From Carnegiea gigantea (lineage: Eukaryota > Streptophyta > Magnoliopsida > Caryophyllales > Cactaceae): a stretch of 64,000 bases of DNA. Below, piece after piece: positions 12,573-23,852 of this stretch (position 1 is the stretch's first letter; every line of letters starts with the position of its first letter). The notes beneath the pieces were generated by a model. The model worked only from the letters and a program-made list of their open reading frames with translations. It ran no database searches and was not told the DNA's origin. The stretch is from assembly GCA_029747015.1 (NCBI GenBank), contig JAKOGI010000367.1, positions 223,501 through 287,500 on the forward strand. Direction: 5' to 3'. Both the position numbers and the translations under genes were made by a program.

Positions 12573-14047
12573 TGAATTCCAAGAGTACACAACCACAAGA
12601 GGGGGGTGAATTGTGGTGGCCGATTTTCGCCTAATAACTGACAAACAACCGTAGCACTTGATTGCAGAGATTGTTTGTAAATCACAAACAACCTTACGCC
12701 TTGTTTGTAGCGGTTGTTCTCAATTGATTCAGTAGCGAAATTCAAAGTAATAAATGCGGAAATAAAGCACACACAATTTTTATGTGGAAAACACCTCTAG
12801 CCCAACTGAGGTGTGAAAAACCACGACCTACCTCGTGTAGGATTTAACCACTTCACTAACGGGCTGAAAACGTTACAAAAGCAACACTCCTTGTTACAAC
12901 TTGTAACCCACGTAACCTTCTTCCCTAAGACAGGTTACACCACGTCCAATCTCACCAGATAGGACACGTCCAAAGTCCACACGACTGAGGACACACTCAC
13001 TCACTTTCTGTTCTGAGAACAGGGGTATAAAACACCTTATTGGGGTGCTACTGACTTAAGCAGATGTAAGGTACAATGAAGTCCTATTATGCCAAGAAAT
13101 TGAAAGCTCAGTTAAGCACAATCTTCTCACGGTTTTTCTCTTTGAAATTCAGCTCTAAGAATCTCTTACTTCTTTGTAAAAACCGGATTGTCAAATGGGA
13201 GAGAGAATTTCAATATTTAAACGCACAACCCAACGGCTATTCTTTTCAAAAGATAGGGAAAATCATCTATCTTTAGTCGCTTAGAAGATTCACCAAAGAT
13301 TTCCAATGGCTAAGAGAGGAGAGAAGATTTTCTTAAAATATCTTGGCCGAGTAATCTAGCTTGAAAAGAATAAAATCTTGATTTATCCCAAATTCAATTA
13401 AGATCTAAAAATAGGGGATAAGAATCTTTCAAGAGAAATCTTTAGCAAAAACGGTTTTGTAAATTTTTTGTTTTTTTTTCAAATTCAAAACAAATCTTTT
13501 TAGATCTGGCAGCCAACCGAAGCAAATTTTCAGATAAGACTGATGTAGCTGCTGTAGTTTTTGAGAACACCCTAGGCACCCTGTTTGCAGGGTTGTTTGG
13601 AAATGGTGTCCCAAAGCAACTTTTCGAAAACCGTTTTCAAGAAGTGCTAAAAATGATACTTTCAAGATTGGCATATTAACAAGAGTCTAAAAGATAAAAA
13701 CTAAATTAACCAAGACTCCTTGTAAGAATTAGTTGTCTTGTCAAGAGTGAATATGCTGCTCCAAAATACCTTGGTCACCTTGATTCCTTGGGTGATCTTG
13801 TGTAGCTGAATGTTCCTCAAGACTTAAACCATATGTGTTGTTTGCTGATCTTGTGTCACTGAAGCTCGGAACCTGTTCCTAAGACTTGTTCTCAACATTT
13901 AGCCACCAGGTTAATAAAATATCACAAACAGCGGTGTAGGAACAACAGTGTATTAGGCCCTGTTTGGAGAGCTTGTTTGGAACAACATTACTTAGACAAA
14001 GATGTTACTCTTGGATTTGTTATCATCAAAACTAAATATAATCAACA
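12573..14047 (-). repeat. copia-1 3' LTR (1475 bp)
   Basis: On the plus strand it starts TGAATTCCAAGAGTAC and ends ATAATCAACA. It is nearly identical to 21787-23259. By eye I count about 30 substitutions plus a poly-T length difference, roughly 2%. Open frames inside it (for example 13429-13674) are incidental. The GTTTG/TGTTC-rich phrases near 13570-13620 and 13950-13990 are shared by both LTRs. Confidence 0.95.
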
Positions 14048-14062
14048 AATTCTCCCTTTTTG
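14048..14062 (-). other. copia-1 polypurine tract
   Basis: The minus strand reads AAAAAGGGAGAATT immediately before TGTTGATTATATT, the start of the 3' LTR. This is the usual copia plus-strand primer and confirms the orientation. Confidence 0.88.
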
Positions 14063-14339
14063 ATGATGACAAACCAAGTGACCATATTGACAAAATTAAA
14101 AAGCTTAACAACGTTTAATACTGATAGGGATCCTTTAGGTGTTAGGTCATAGAGCACGTCATATGGTTTTATTCATATGGTCTTATTCCCCCTTTTGGCA
14201 TCATTAAAAAGAATAAATAACAGTATGAATGCAAGAAAAGAAATATAGAGCATAAGGTGCAAGAAGCATCATTAAGGAGATATTGCATTAAAAACAGTAC
14301 AATGCCAAAAACGAAGATGGGAGGAGACAAGAGAACAGC

Positions 14340-16222
14340 CTAGAGAATCAGGTTGCAGGTGGGTGGTCTCGTTTGCAGAGGAGGAATGCTGGGGGCAAGA
14401 GTGGAGAGAAGGGCAAGCAATTCCTCATGGCGTTTAGCGGAGAGGGCTTGCTCCTCAGTAAGAGCAGCCTTGACTGACAGCTGAGAGCTCATCCTTAAGG
14501 CGAGCATTGTCCTCAAAAACAGCCTCAAGTTTGATGGAAGGTTGCCCAGAAACAGGTGGTCGAGGTGGTCGACGACCCTGTTTGGAGACTAACCCTTCGC
14601 CAACCTCATAGCCACACCCGAGCAAAGTGTCAATCCCAATCTCATCAACGACTTGGGCCTCCACTCGCCGTGTGAGCACTATCCCAAGGTGCTCAAACAC
14701 CCTTGTCAGCAGAAACCCATATCCAAGATCATGGGCCCGGGTGGTGTTCGCAATTCGTCCTATGTGGCGAATCATGATTGCAGGGAGGTTGATTGGTTCC
14801 TCCCGATCCAGTAAGTCCACCAGGCATTGATCGAGGGCATCAGCTGAGTTTCGCCCTTGACCTCGCGGAATTATGTTCTTGATAGTGAACATAAATAATA
14901 GTTGGTGCAGGGAGGTCATTTCACCCTTCTTAACAGAGAGGGGTGTTCTCATGCCCTATTTTTGACTGAGGCGTTGGGACACCTCTAGGAGCCTGGCTGT
15001 TTCTAGGGTTGTTTTTCTTTCCTCACATACACGTCAAAGCCTTGGGAGGGTACTCCCACAATTTTCCCAAGTGTGGGCGCATCAACCTTAATGCGTTGCC
15101 CATTCACAAAACTAGTCACCACCCCTTCGGTGACACTGCAGTTGGCGTAAAACTCAGCCAACTCAGGCACAGAACACCCCAGCTGGGTGTTTGTAAACAA
15201 GTCGAGCCAGCCTTGAGCGCGCAACTTGGTCAGGAACACCCCCAGACCCTGTTCCTCGAAAAAGCTTACATTCACTACCTTCCCCCTGACGACATTGCGC
15301 TTAAGCAACTGCGCATGTTTGTCAAACATAGGAGAGGGAGTGAACTGCTTTGGGCATTTGGGGGCAGGAACAGAGGTGGTAGCTTCTGGTAGGGGGCTGT
15401 TCTGGGCTTTCGCTTGAGGGGTGTTTTTGCAGGAGAGGGCTTTACAGCAGGTTTAGTGGTTGATTTTGGAGGGGCTTGTTCTTCAGAGAACTCGGAGAAC
15501 ACCGGTGTCCCCTGTTTGAAGGTGGTGTTCTCAGAGTCAGAACTCGAGAACCCTTCGGTAGAAGAGGAGGAAATCTCCTCGATGACAGGAGCAGAGGGTT
15601 TGGAGATACGGTGAGAGGATTGAAAAGCTATTCTCGCAGATTTGCGAGAAGGCTTGGAGGATTGTGGAGAAGAGGGAGTTTGAGAGGGCTGAGACCTTGG
15701 TTGTGGCCTTGTTCTTGGCGTTCTGCTACGCCTGGCCACTATTTTCACCCTTTTCCTTTTCTCTCCAGTTTGAGCGACCGGAGTGGGGGTTTCAGCCTCA
15801 GGGAGAGAATCCTTCTCTAAACTCTCCTCTGATGTCTCATTCGACTTCCCTTGGAAGTCGACATTCAGATCCTCCACATACACACCTTCGACAGAGGCAG
15901 CCCCTGTTTCTGTCGCTGTGTCAGGAAACAACCCAGAAGAACAGGGCTCAAAATTAAACCCTTCAGGGGTTTCCAAGAGTTGGTCTTGAGACCCCGATAG
16001 TGTACCCTCTGACTCGACTTTAATGGGACAAGCAATTGTCCCTACAAGGAACACCAATTCCCTTCCACACTCGAAGGGAATATCATCCATCCCCATTCCC
16101 ACTGATTGTAGGGACAAGCTTTTCAGGAATTTGAAAGGCTTGTACAGGATTGGGCGAGGGGGAGCAGGGATTGAGGACGCAAGAACGAGGGCTTTTGATT
16201 GAGAGGAGTTGTTGGGAGCCAT
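14340..16222 (-). pseudogene. Extra ORF of copia-1 with a 'putative plant transposon protein'-like domain
   Basis: This ORF lies downstream of pol in the same orientation. The first frame (15275-16222, 315 residues) starts at a good plant context, AACAATGGC. It is Ser/Pro-rich and acidic, with a strongly basic stretch (KRKRVKIVARRSRTPRTRP) at about residues 155-175. The second piece (15003-15329) contains WLDLFTNTQ, ELAEFYANCSV and INGQ/VNGQRIKVDAPTL-type text. The third (14455-14952) contains RGQGRNSADAL and MIRHIGRIANTTRAHDLGYG followed by FLLTRVFEHLGI. Together they resemble the domain annotated in plants as 'putative plant transposon protein' (Transposase_32). A short piece with coiled-coil-like residues is at 14340-14528. 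Three frame changes and a TAG near 14958 break it. SIRE relatives carry env-like ORFs at this place, but I see no signal peptide or clear membrane anchor. Confidence 0.7.
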
Positions 16223-16680
16223 TGTTGCTAGAAGAGAGAGATTAGAGTTTAAGGTTTTTGCAGGGTTTTCAGGTTTTGCTTATGTGCGAGATGAACGGCA
16301 GAACTGAGAACAGGGCATATAAAGAGAGAGAGAGAGAGAGCACCCAAAATCTTTAGAAGATTTCTCGGTTTGCAACGGGTGTGAGCATTAAAAGCTTGTG
16401 CCTTGGGAAGGAAAAAAAACACATCGAGCAACCAAGGGGCGTACCTGTTCTCTTCGTTATGCCTATTCTTTGCCGTCTGATCTTGATTGGACTTAATGGT
16501 ATTAAGGCGGCTCCAGTACATCCCCTTATGCTGCACTAAGTGGATAAGTAGAGACAAAATGCACGCAATTTGAGTGTATGCAATCACATCCGTTGTTAAA
16601 AAGATTTGCAAACAGGGGGAGAGAACAGGGTGTAAAGGTTGATCTTACCAAACCCAGTTCATGTTCTGGAAACAGGTATC
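16223..16680 (-). promoter_or_regulatory. Promoter-like spacer between copia-1 pol and the extra ORF
   Basis: On the minus strand, a CT-repeat tract is followed by a TATA box (CTTTATATG, plus coordinates 16316-16324). A leader of about 95 bases, ending in a pyrimidine-rich stretch, then leads to the ATG at 16220-16222. The arrangement is that of a plant Pol II core promoter with a Y-patch and suggests a separate transcript for the extra ORF. The TATA, CT tract and leader are visible; the promoter function is inferred. Confidence 0.5.
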
Positions 16681-18295
16681 TCAGGGTGTTCTCACCAACC
16701 CTAGTTCCAGTCTATTTCTCTCAAATTGATCTCTAGCTAGTGCCTTAGTGAATATATCAGCAATTTGATTTTCCGTTGTGCAAAAATTCATAGAGATTAA
16801 ACCCTTTTCAACATTATCTCTCAAGAAATGATGTCGAATGTCAATATGCTTTGTTCTTTTATGTTGACATGGATTTTTGGCAATGTTAATTGCACTTATG
16901 TTATCACAAAAAATAGGAATGCATTCAGTGTCAACACAAAAGTCCTTAAGCTGTTGCCTTATCCACAACAGTTGAGCACAACATGAAGCTGCTGCAACAT
17001 ATTCAGCTTCTGCTGTGGACATGGCAACTGAATGTTGCTTTTTGGTAGCCCAAGATACCAAACAAGGTCCAAGAAAGTGAGCCATACCTGAGGTACTCTT
17101 TCTATCAACTAGGAATCCAGCATAGTCAGCATCAGCATATCCAACAAGATCAAAATTGCAACCTCTAGGATACCATAAGGCTAAATTGGGTGTATGTTTC
17201 AAATATCTTAGTATCCGTTTCACAGCCTTAAGATGAGTTTCCTTAGGATTAGACTGAAAACGGGCACATAAACCAATACTAAAAACAATATCTGGTCTAC
17301 TAGCGGTTAGGTATAGGAGTGACCCAATCATGCCCCTATAGAGTTTCTCCTCAACTGAGGGACTCCCATCATCCATAACCAACCTGGTTGAAGGAGAAAT
17401 AGGAGTGTCTACGGGTTTGGCCAACTCCATCCCAAAACGCTTAAGTAGCTCCTTGATATACTTTTGTTGATGGATCATGGTGCCGTTTGGAGTTTGCTTG
17501 ATTTGTAAGCCTAAGAAAAAGTTAAGCTCACCCATCATGCTCATCTCAAACTCACTCCTTATCATATTTAAAAATTCATTGCATAAATCATGATGAGTTG
17601 CACCAAATATAATGTCATCAACATATATTTGGACAATCAATAAATGTTCCCCCTTAGATTTTAGAAACAAGGTATTGTCTACCTTGCCTCTTCTAAAATC
17701 ATTTTCAATTAAAAAACTTGACAACGTTCGTACCAAGCTCTAGGAGCTTGTTTTAGGCCATAAAGAGCTTTGTCAAGTTTGAAAACATGGTTAGGAAATT
17801 CACTGTTTTCAAAACCAGGGGGTTGTTTGACATACACCTCTTCTTTAAGGTATCCGTTGAGGAATGCACTTTTCACGTCCATTTGATATAACTTGATTTC
17901 CATATGAGCTGCAAAGGCTATTAAGATTCGAATAGCCTCAATTCTAGCAACTGGTGCAAAGGTTTCTTCATAATCGATCCCTTCTTCTTGATTATACCCT
18001 TGAGCAACCAGCCGTGCCTTGTTCCTAGTGACTGTTCCTGACTCATCCAGTTTGTTTCGGAACACCCACTTGGTTCCAATGATTGTTCTCTCTGCAGGTT
18101 TAGGTACAAGGTGCCATACTTTGTTTCTTTTAAATTGATGGAGCTCTTCTTGCATTGCCGTGACCCAATCTGAATCTGCAAGAGCTTCATTCACACTCTT
18201 TGGCTCAATATCAGAGAGAAAAGCATAGAAAGCACAGAAATTCTTAAGCTTAGACATAGTTTGCACTCCACTGTTAATATCAGACAGAATTTGAT
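16681..18295 (-). pseudogene. copia-1 reverse transcriptase and RNase H
   Basis: This would copy genomic RNA into cDNA. The N-terminal RT part (17709-18266) has [70 protein letters not shown] and [12 protein letters not shown]. The second frame (16681-17736, 351 residues) has the active site YVDDIIFG at residues 38-45, then LTASRPDIVFSIG, and RNase H blocks WATKKQHSVAMSTAEAEY and HKRTKHIDIRHHF. It ends normally (about 350 residues for this part). A one-base loss near 17718 separates the two frames and another shift near 18295 separates RT from integrase. All recognisable catalytic residues are present. Confidence 0.92.
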
Positions 18296-19989
18296 CAAGG
18301 GGGTGCGAACTATGGTACTTCCATGGTCGTGAGTAAGAGGATCCACAGACCCATGCTCTACTCTAGTCGTAATATCAAGCTTACGATCATCTCCTGAGCC
18401 TGTTTCTGCACCTGTTTGTAAGCTTGTTCCTGAAGAACATGGTCCTGAATAGGGTTCAATGGTGTTTCCCCCTGTTTGGTGTTCACCTTGCCTGCTGTTC
18501 TGAGGAACACCTTCAGGAGTTGTTTTCTCCATGGTGTTCTTACCTCGTTTATCTTGGAGCAACACTTCTTTTCGAACAAGACCTAATTCAAGTTCATCTT
18601 CCTGTGCATCATTCTCACTCAACAAGTTAGATTCATTAAAAAGCACATGCACACTTTCTTCAACACGTAAGGTCCTTTTGTTAAAGACTTTGTATGCCTT
18701 GCTGTGAGAAGAATAGCCAAGAAATATTGCCTCATCACTCCTAGGGTCAAACTTTCCTAAGGCATCCTTCCCATTATTATGCACAAAACACCTACAACCA
18801 AATGTTCTTAGGTGCGTAATATTGGGTTTTCTGCCCTTGAAAAGTTCATAAGGAGTTTTGTTCAAATGGGTCTGATCATGCATCTATTTATAATGTAACA
18901 TGAGGTGTTCAATGCTTCTGCCCAGAAATACCTAGGAAGACCACTAGCAATAAGCATTGTTCTGGTCATGTCTTCCAGGGTGCGATTTTTGCGCTCAACC
19001 ACCCCATTTTGTTGGGGTGTTCTTGGAGCTGAGAAGTTATGATCAACACCATGTTCATTACAATAGTTGATAAAACTTGCATTTTCAAACTCAGTTCCAT
19101 GATCAGATCTCAAGCTAATTAAGGAGTGTCCTACTCTCTTTTCAACCTTTTTGAGAAAGGCAATAAAATTCTCAAAGGTTTCATCTTTGGATGCCAAAAA
19201 CAAGGTCCAAGTAAATCGAGAGTAATCATCCACTACAACAAGCACATACTTTTTCCCACCTCTACTAGTTATCCTCATGGGACCACACAAATCAATGTGT
19301 AATAATTCTAGAGGTTGGGTAGTGCTTACACATTTTTTCGATTTAAAAGAAGATCTGACTTGTTTGCCTTTTGCACAAGCTTCACATACCTTGTCATCAT
19401 TAAATTTGATGGAAGGTAGTCCAATAACCAGGTCTTTTGAAACAAGTTTGTTTAAAAGAGTAAGGCTTGCATGACCTAGTCTCTTGTGCCAGAGCATTAT
19501 GTCATCATTCACAGCACTCAAACAAGTCAGGTTGTTTTGGGGAAGAGTGGAAATACATACTTTGTAAACATTTTTGTGTCGCTTCCCCCTTAATATGACA
19601 TCTCCTGTGTTGATATTGACAACCAAGCAATGTGTTCGTGAGAACACCACTAGGTTGTTCTTGTCACACAGTTGGGACACACTTAGTAAATTATGCTTTA
19701 AACCATCAACTAAGTGCACATTATCAATTGAGTGGGAGAGAGTTTTACCAATGCTACCTACACCGATAATTGTCCCAGACTTGCCGTTGCCGAAAGCCAC
19801 GCTCCCATCGGTTGAAGCTGTAAGTGAGAGAAAGTTTGATTTTTCTCCAGTCATATGCCGCGAACACCCACTATCAACATACCACAGCTGCCTGTTTTCA
19901 AGGTTGTTTTCTGATCCTTTTGACAGGGTGCTTCTTACCCTGTTTGCTGGGTTGTTTGTGGGATTGTTCTCTCTCACTTCAGCCTGCAA
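18296..19989 (-). pseudogene. copia-1 protease and integrase
   Basis: The frame 18862-19989 (375 residues) begins just after the gag/pol stop. The protease motif WYVDSGCSRHMTG has its catalytic Asp at residue 39. The GAG-pre-integrase region is at about 160-215 (LWHKRLGHAS, then CEACAKGKQ). The integrase catalytic triad is in HIDLCGP (Asp233), RSDHGTEF (Asp296) and VERKNRTL (Glu332), giving the DD35E spacing. A one-base deletion near 18868 shifts into 18191-18883, which holds the rest of integrase (HLNKTPYELFKGRKPN, FGCRCFVHNNGK, FDPRSDEAIFLGYS) and a spacer towards RT. Apart from that shift the domain looks complete. Confidence 0.92.
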
Positions 19990-19995
19990 AACAAA

Positions 19996-21728
19996 TCACA
20001 GATTAGTTTTGGGAACCCAGATCCACTTGGGTCCCATTCTTTTAGACAAGTAAAGCTCATCTTTTCTAATCCAGATTTGTTTCACATACCTTTCATTTTT
20101 TTCAATGACATACCTTCTCAGAGGACATGAATATCGATAGTAACCAGTTTTACCATAATGAAAGCAAACAATGTTTTCAGGTAATCCCACATACTTTCTA
20201 TGAATTGGGTAAACTGTTCGTTTAGGCTTATATCCAAGTCCCTTTTTGTTTCGACTGTGGTGAGTGTTTAACCAATCAAGGGCTTGTGAGGACTTGTTCC
20301 AGCGCTTGGTTGTGATAAGCTCGGTTTCCAGTTTTTCTATATTAGCATGCAAACCCTTGTTCTGCCTGAGCAAGGACTCAACCATTTCTTCCACCTCAAA
20401 GAGTTTTTCCTCCATTCGAGAATAATCTCCTTCTTTTATAAAGAGGTTTTCTTTGAGCGTATTAATATTTTCATGTAAGCCCAGTTTTTCATTTTTAAGA
20501 TCTCATTTTCTAGTTCTAGGTCTCGGACATCTCGTTTCAATTCAGCACAAGTATCCATCAAGGTATACAAAAGTTCTTCGAGAGTTGCTTTATTGAGACC
20601 ACGTACCTTGTTCTTGAGATCAGTAAGACTGTTTGTTGATTCATCATCTGAATCCGTGTCACTTTGTGCCATGAGAGCTACAGCACCTTCATCAGTTTCA
20701 GACTCACCTTCATCCTCAGAGGAATCTCCCCAGGCAGCAAGCATAGCCTTCGAGAATCGTCTCTCAGAACTGCTTGCAGCTTATTTTCTACCTTGTTTCC
20801 TGAGGTGTTCTTGCTCTTGCTCTTCTCGAAGTAGTGGACAATTCTTCACAATGTGATCTGGTTTGCCACACTTGAAACACCCTGTGAACTGCTCTCGGGG
20901 GGTGTTTCTGGACTTACTGAAGTCTTTTCTTTTGCTGTTTTCTTTGACCTTTTTGAAGAATTTTTTGAACTTTCTTATCATTAAGGTCATCTCTTCATCC
21001 TCAAGGTCAGAGTCATCATCCTCTTGTGCTTTCAAGGCAAGCCCACGATCCTTCTTCTGCTCCTCTTTTTGTTGTGAGTTCTTTCTGAGTTCATAGGTTT
21101 GAAGATTGCCAATCAACTCGTCGAGGGTGATCTTGTTCATGTCTTTAGCTTCTTGGATGGCTGTCACCTTCGCTTCCCAAGACCGAGGCAAAATCCTTAG
21201 AATCTTCCTCACCAGCTCTTCTGTGGTGAAGGATTTTCCCAGGGATTTTAGCTCGTTTGTTATGTGGGTGAAGCGTGTGTACATATCCATCACGTTCTCA
21301 CGATCACCCATATCAAACAACTCATATTGCCTCATAAGTAGCTCAATACGTGATTGTTTGACTTGAGTTGTTCCTTCATGAGCTACTTGGAGGGCATTCC
21401 ATATCTCCTGAGCTGACTCGCACTCCGATATACGTGTATATTCATCTGGACCTAGGCCAAAATATAATAGCTTCTTGGCCTTGGCATTCTTTTCCATTTT
21501 CTTATAGTCTTCACCATCAAACCCTATGGGTTCCTTGGGAACCTTCTTACCATCTTCAAGCACCTTGGTGGGAACAAGGGGCCCGTTCTTGATGAGCATC
21601 CATAATTCATAATCTTCTGCCTGAATATAGTTCTCCATCCTATTCTTCCACCAACTATAATGTTGGCCGTTGAAATAGGGTGGACGAGTAATGGATTGCC
21701 CTTCAAGGATTCCTTGCGGTGTACTCAT
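19996..21728 (-). pseudogene. copia-1 gag
   Basis: Gag starts MSTPQGILEGQ at 21728. The first frame (315 residues) has a capsid-type start (RPPYFNGQHYSWWKNRME), UBN2-like helices, a charged linker, and a CCHC knuckle CFKCGKPDHIVKNC at about residues 287-300. A single in-frame TAA at 20781-20783 ends that frame. The same frame resumes with an acidic Ser/Asp/Glu-rich stretch and a Leu-rich coiled-coil-like part (20436-20744). After a one-base shift near 20495 it continues to 19996, through a second degenerate knuckle (CFHYGKTGYYRYSC, one Cys replaced by Tyr) and WIWVPKTNL before a TGA. The long gag with this second motif is typical of SIRE-type elements. Confidence 0.9.
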
Positions 21729-21769
21729 CTTCAGAATCTCTCAAGGTGTTAGCCCTTTTGAGAGAACCC

Positions 21770-21781
21770 GCTCTGATACCA
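21770..21781 (-). other. copia-1 primer-binding site (initiator tRNA-Met type)
   Basis: The minus strand reads TGGTATCAGAGC five bases after the 5' LTR end (TTCA, then ACAAG). This is complementary to the 3' end of plant initiator tRNA-Met, the usual primer for minus-strand DNA synthesis in this group. Confidence 0.93.
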
Positions 21782-21786
21782 CTTGT

Positions 21787-23259
21787 TGAATTCCAAGAGT
21801 ACACAACCACAAGAGGGGGGTGAATTGTGGTGGTCGATTTTCGCCTAATAACTGACAAACAACCGTAGCACTTGATTGCAGAGATTGTTTGTAAATCACA
21901 AACAACCTTACGCCTTGTTTGTAGCGGTTGTTCTCAATTGATTCAGTAGCGAAATTCAAAGTAATAAATGCGGAAATAAAGCACACACAATTTTTACGTG
22001 GAAAATACCTCTAGCCCAACTGAGGTGTGAAAAACCACGACCTACCTCGTGTAGGATTTAACCACTTCACTAATGGGCTGAAAACGTTACAAAAGCAACA
22101 CTCCTTGTTACAACTTGTAACCCACGTAACCTTCTTCCCTAAGACAGGTTACACCACGTCCAATCTCACCAGATAGGACACGTCCAAAGTCCACACGACT
22201 GAGGACACACTCACTCACTTTATGTTCTGAGAACAGGGGTACAAAACACCTTACTGGGGTGCTTCTGACTTAAGTAGATGTAAGGTACAATGAAGTCCTA
22301 TTATGCCAAAAAATTGAAAGCTCAGTTACGCAAAATCTTCTCACGGTTTTTCTCTTTGAAATTCAGCTCTAAGAATCTCTTACTTCTTTGTAAAAACCGG
22401 ATTATCAAATGGGAGAGAGAATTTCAATAGTTAAACGCACAACCCAACGGCTATTCTTTTCAAAAGAGAGGGAAAATCCTCTATTTTTAGTCGCTTAGAA
22501 GATTCACCAAAGATTTCCAACGGCTAAGAGAGGAGAGAAGATTTTCTTAAAATATCTTGGCCGAGTAATCTAGCTTGAAAAGAATAAAATCTTGATTTAT
22601 CCCAAATTCAATCAAGACCTAAAAATAAGGGATAAGAATCTTTCAAGAGAAATCTTTAGCAAAAACGGTTTTGCAATTTATTTTTTTTTTTCAAATTCAA
22701 AACAAATCTTTTTAGATCTGGCAGCCAACCGAAGCAAATTTCCAGATAAGACTGATGTAGCTGCTGTAGTTTTTGAGAACACCCTAGGCATCCTGTTTGC
22801 AGGGTTGTTTAGAAATGGTGTCCCAAAGCAACTTTTCGAAAACCGTTTTCAAGAAGTGCTAAAAATGATACTTTCAAGATTGGCATATTAACAAGAGTCT
22901 AAAAGATAAAAACTAAATTAACCAAGACTCCTTGTAAGAATTAGTTGTCTTGTCAAGAGTGAATATGCTGCTCCAAAACACCTTGGTCACCTTGATTCCT
23001 TGGGTGATCTTGTGTAGCTGAATGTTCCTCAAGACTTAAACCATATGTGTTGTTTGCTGATCTTGTGTCACTGAAGCTCGGAACCTGTTCCTAAGACTTG
23101 TTCTCAACATTTAGCCACCAGGTTAATAAAATATCACAAACAGCGGTGTAGGAACAACGGTGTATTAGGCCCTGTTTGGAGAGCTTGTTTGGAACAACAT
23201 TACTTAGACAAATATGTTACTCTTGGATTTGTTATCATCAAAACTAAATATAATCAACA
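21787..23259 (-). repeat. copia-1 5' LTR (1473 bp)
   Basis: Near-identical partner of 12573-14047 with the same TG...CA ends. It adjoins the primer site on its left (minus-strand downstream) and gypsy-1 gag on its right. Confidence 0.95.
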
Positions 23260-23639
23260 CATTCCATGGCTTGAACCCACTCAAGATACTCATTGGGGTT
23301 CAAGTTTCCATTAAACTCCAGGGGTTCCACTTTAGTGTCACGGAATTCATCGGTTGGAGGTCTCCTATCCCCTCTTCTTGGATGACTCCTCAAGCTAGAA
23401 TCACTTGAGTAATCATTTTCATCTTTATGGTTGTTTGATTCTTGAGTTTGTCGTCCTCCTTGGAAGGCCATGAATTGGGCAGTCATTTGCTCAAGTTACC
23501 TACTAATTTGCCTCACACTTTGTTATAGGTTTAGGATGGTATTGTCTTGTCTCATCATGTGGGCTTGCTCTAAACTCATTCCCCTTGGCACCCTTGCTAG
23601 TTGGGGTGAGTTAGGAGGGGAGTGTTCTTCATTCGACAT
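23260..23639 (-). pseudogene. gypsy-1 gag, N-terminal part
   Basis: The minus-strand start is the ATG at 23639 (MSNEEHSPPNSPQLARV). The frame holds two in-frame stops at codons 39 and 48, then QMTAQFMAFQGGRQ, an acidic/basic linker (SLRSHPRRGDRRPPTDEFRD) and the gag start motif VEPLEFNGNLNPNEYLEWVQ. It is cut off right after WVQAMEC by the copia insertion. The missing remainder appears beyond the copia element at 12572 downward. A start-proximal coiled-coil-like region and the FNGNLNPNEYLEW motif are typical of gypsy Gag. Confidence 0.85.
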
Positions 23640-23838
23640 GATAAAGAGGGTATGGATAGGAAGTTAACGCAAGGGTTGTTTGAGGAGCTAGGGTCTTTTA
23701 TAGCTGGGAATTATGTTTGGTCAAGGTTCTTTTATAGCTTGAAGAGAAGCAATGAGGGATTTAACAACTAAGAATGCAGAAATAGATCTTCAAAAGCAAG
23801 GAAATGTGGAATAAACTCAAGCACACCAACCTGATTTT

Positions 23839-23850
23839 GCTCTGATTCCA
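23839..23850 (-). other. gypsy-1 primer-binding site
   Basis: The minus strand reads TGGAATCAGAGC two bases after the LTR end GCTCCA. It differs by one base from the initiator tRNA-Met site TGGTATCAGAGC. Its position sets the LTR boundary at 23853. Confidence 0.8.
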
Positions 23851-23852
23851 AA

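Larger units (their letters stand above)
12573..23259 (-). mobile_element. Ty1/copia LTR retrotransposon of SIRE type, with extra ORF (copia-1)
   Basis: Minus-strand order: 5' LTR 21787-23259, primer site 21770-21781, gag 19996-21728, PR-IN-RT-RH 16681-19989, extra ORF 14340-16222, polypurine tract, 3' LTR 12573-14047. PR-IN-RT-RH is the copia order. The long gag with a second zinc-knuckle-like motif, a stop between gag and pol, and an additional ORF after pol are features of the SIRE/Maximus lineage. It is inserted in gag of gypsy-1. The total is about 10.7 kb. Flanks give no clean 5-bp target duplication (CCTAT on the left, CATTC on the right). The frames carry a few single-base lesions, while the LTRs remain very similar. 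Confidence 0.93.

Noticed and set aside
15009..16000. Several plus-strand open frames of 60-127 codons
   Set aside because: They are antisense to the extra ORF of copia-1, which has domain-like motifs and a good start; the plus frames have none.
21770..21781. tRNA-Met fragments at the GGCTCTGATACCA sites
   Set aside because: They are short, always next to an LTR end, and lack the rest of a tRNA; they are primer-binding sites.
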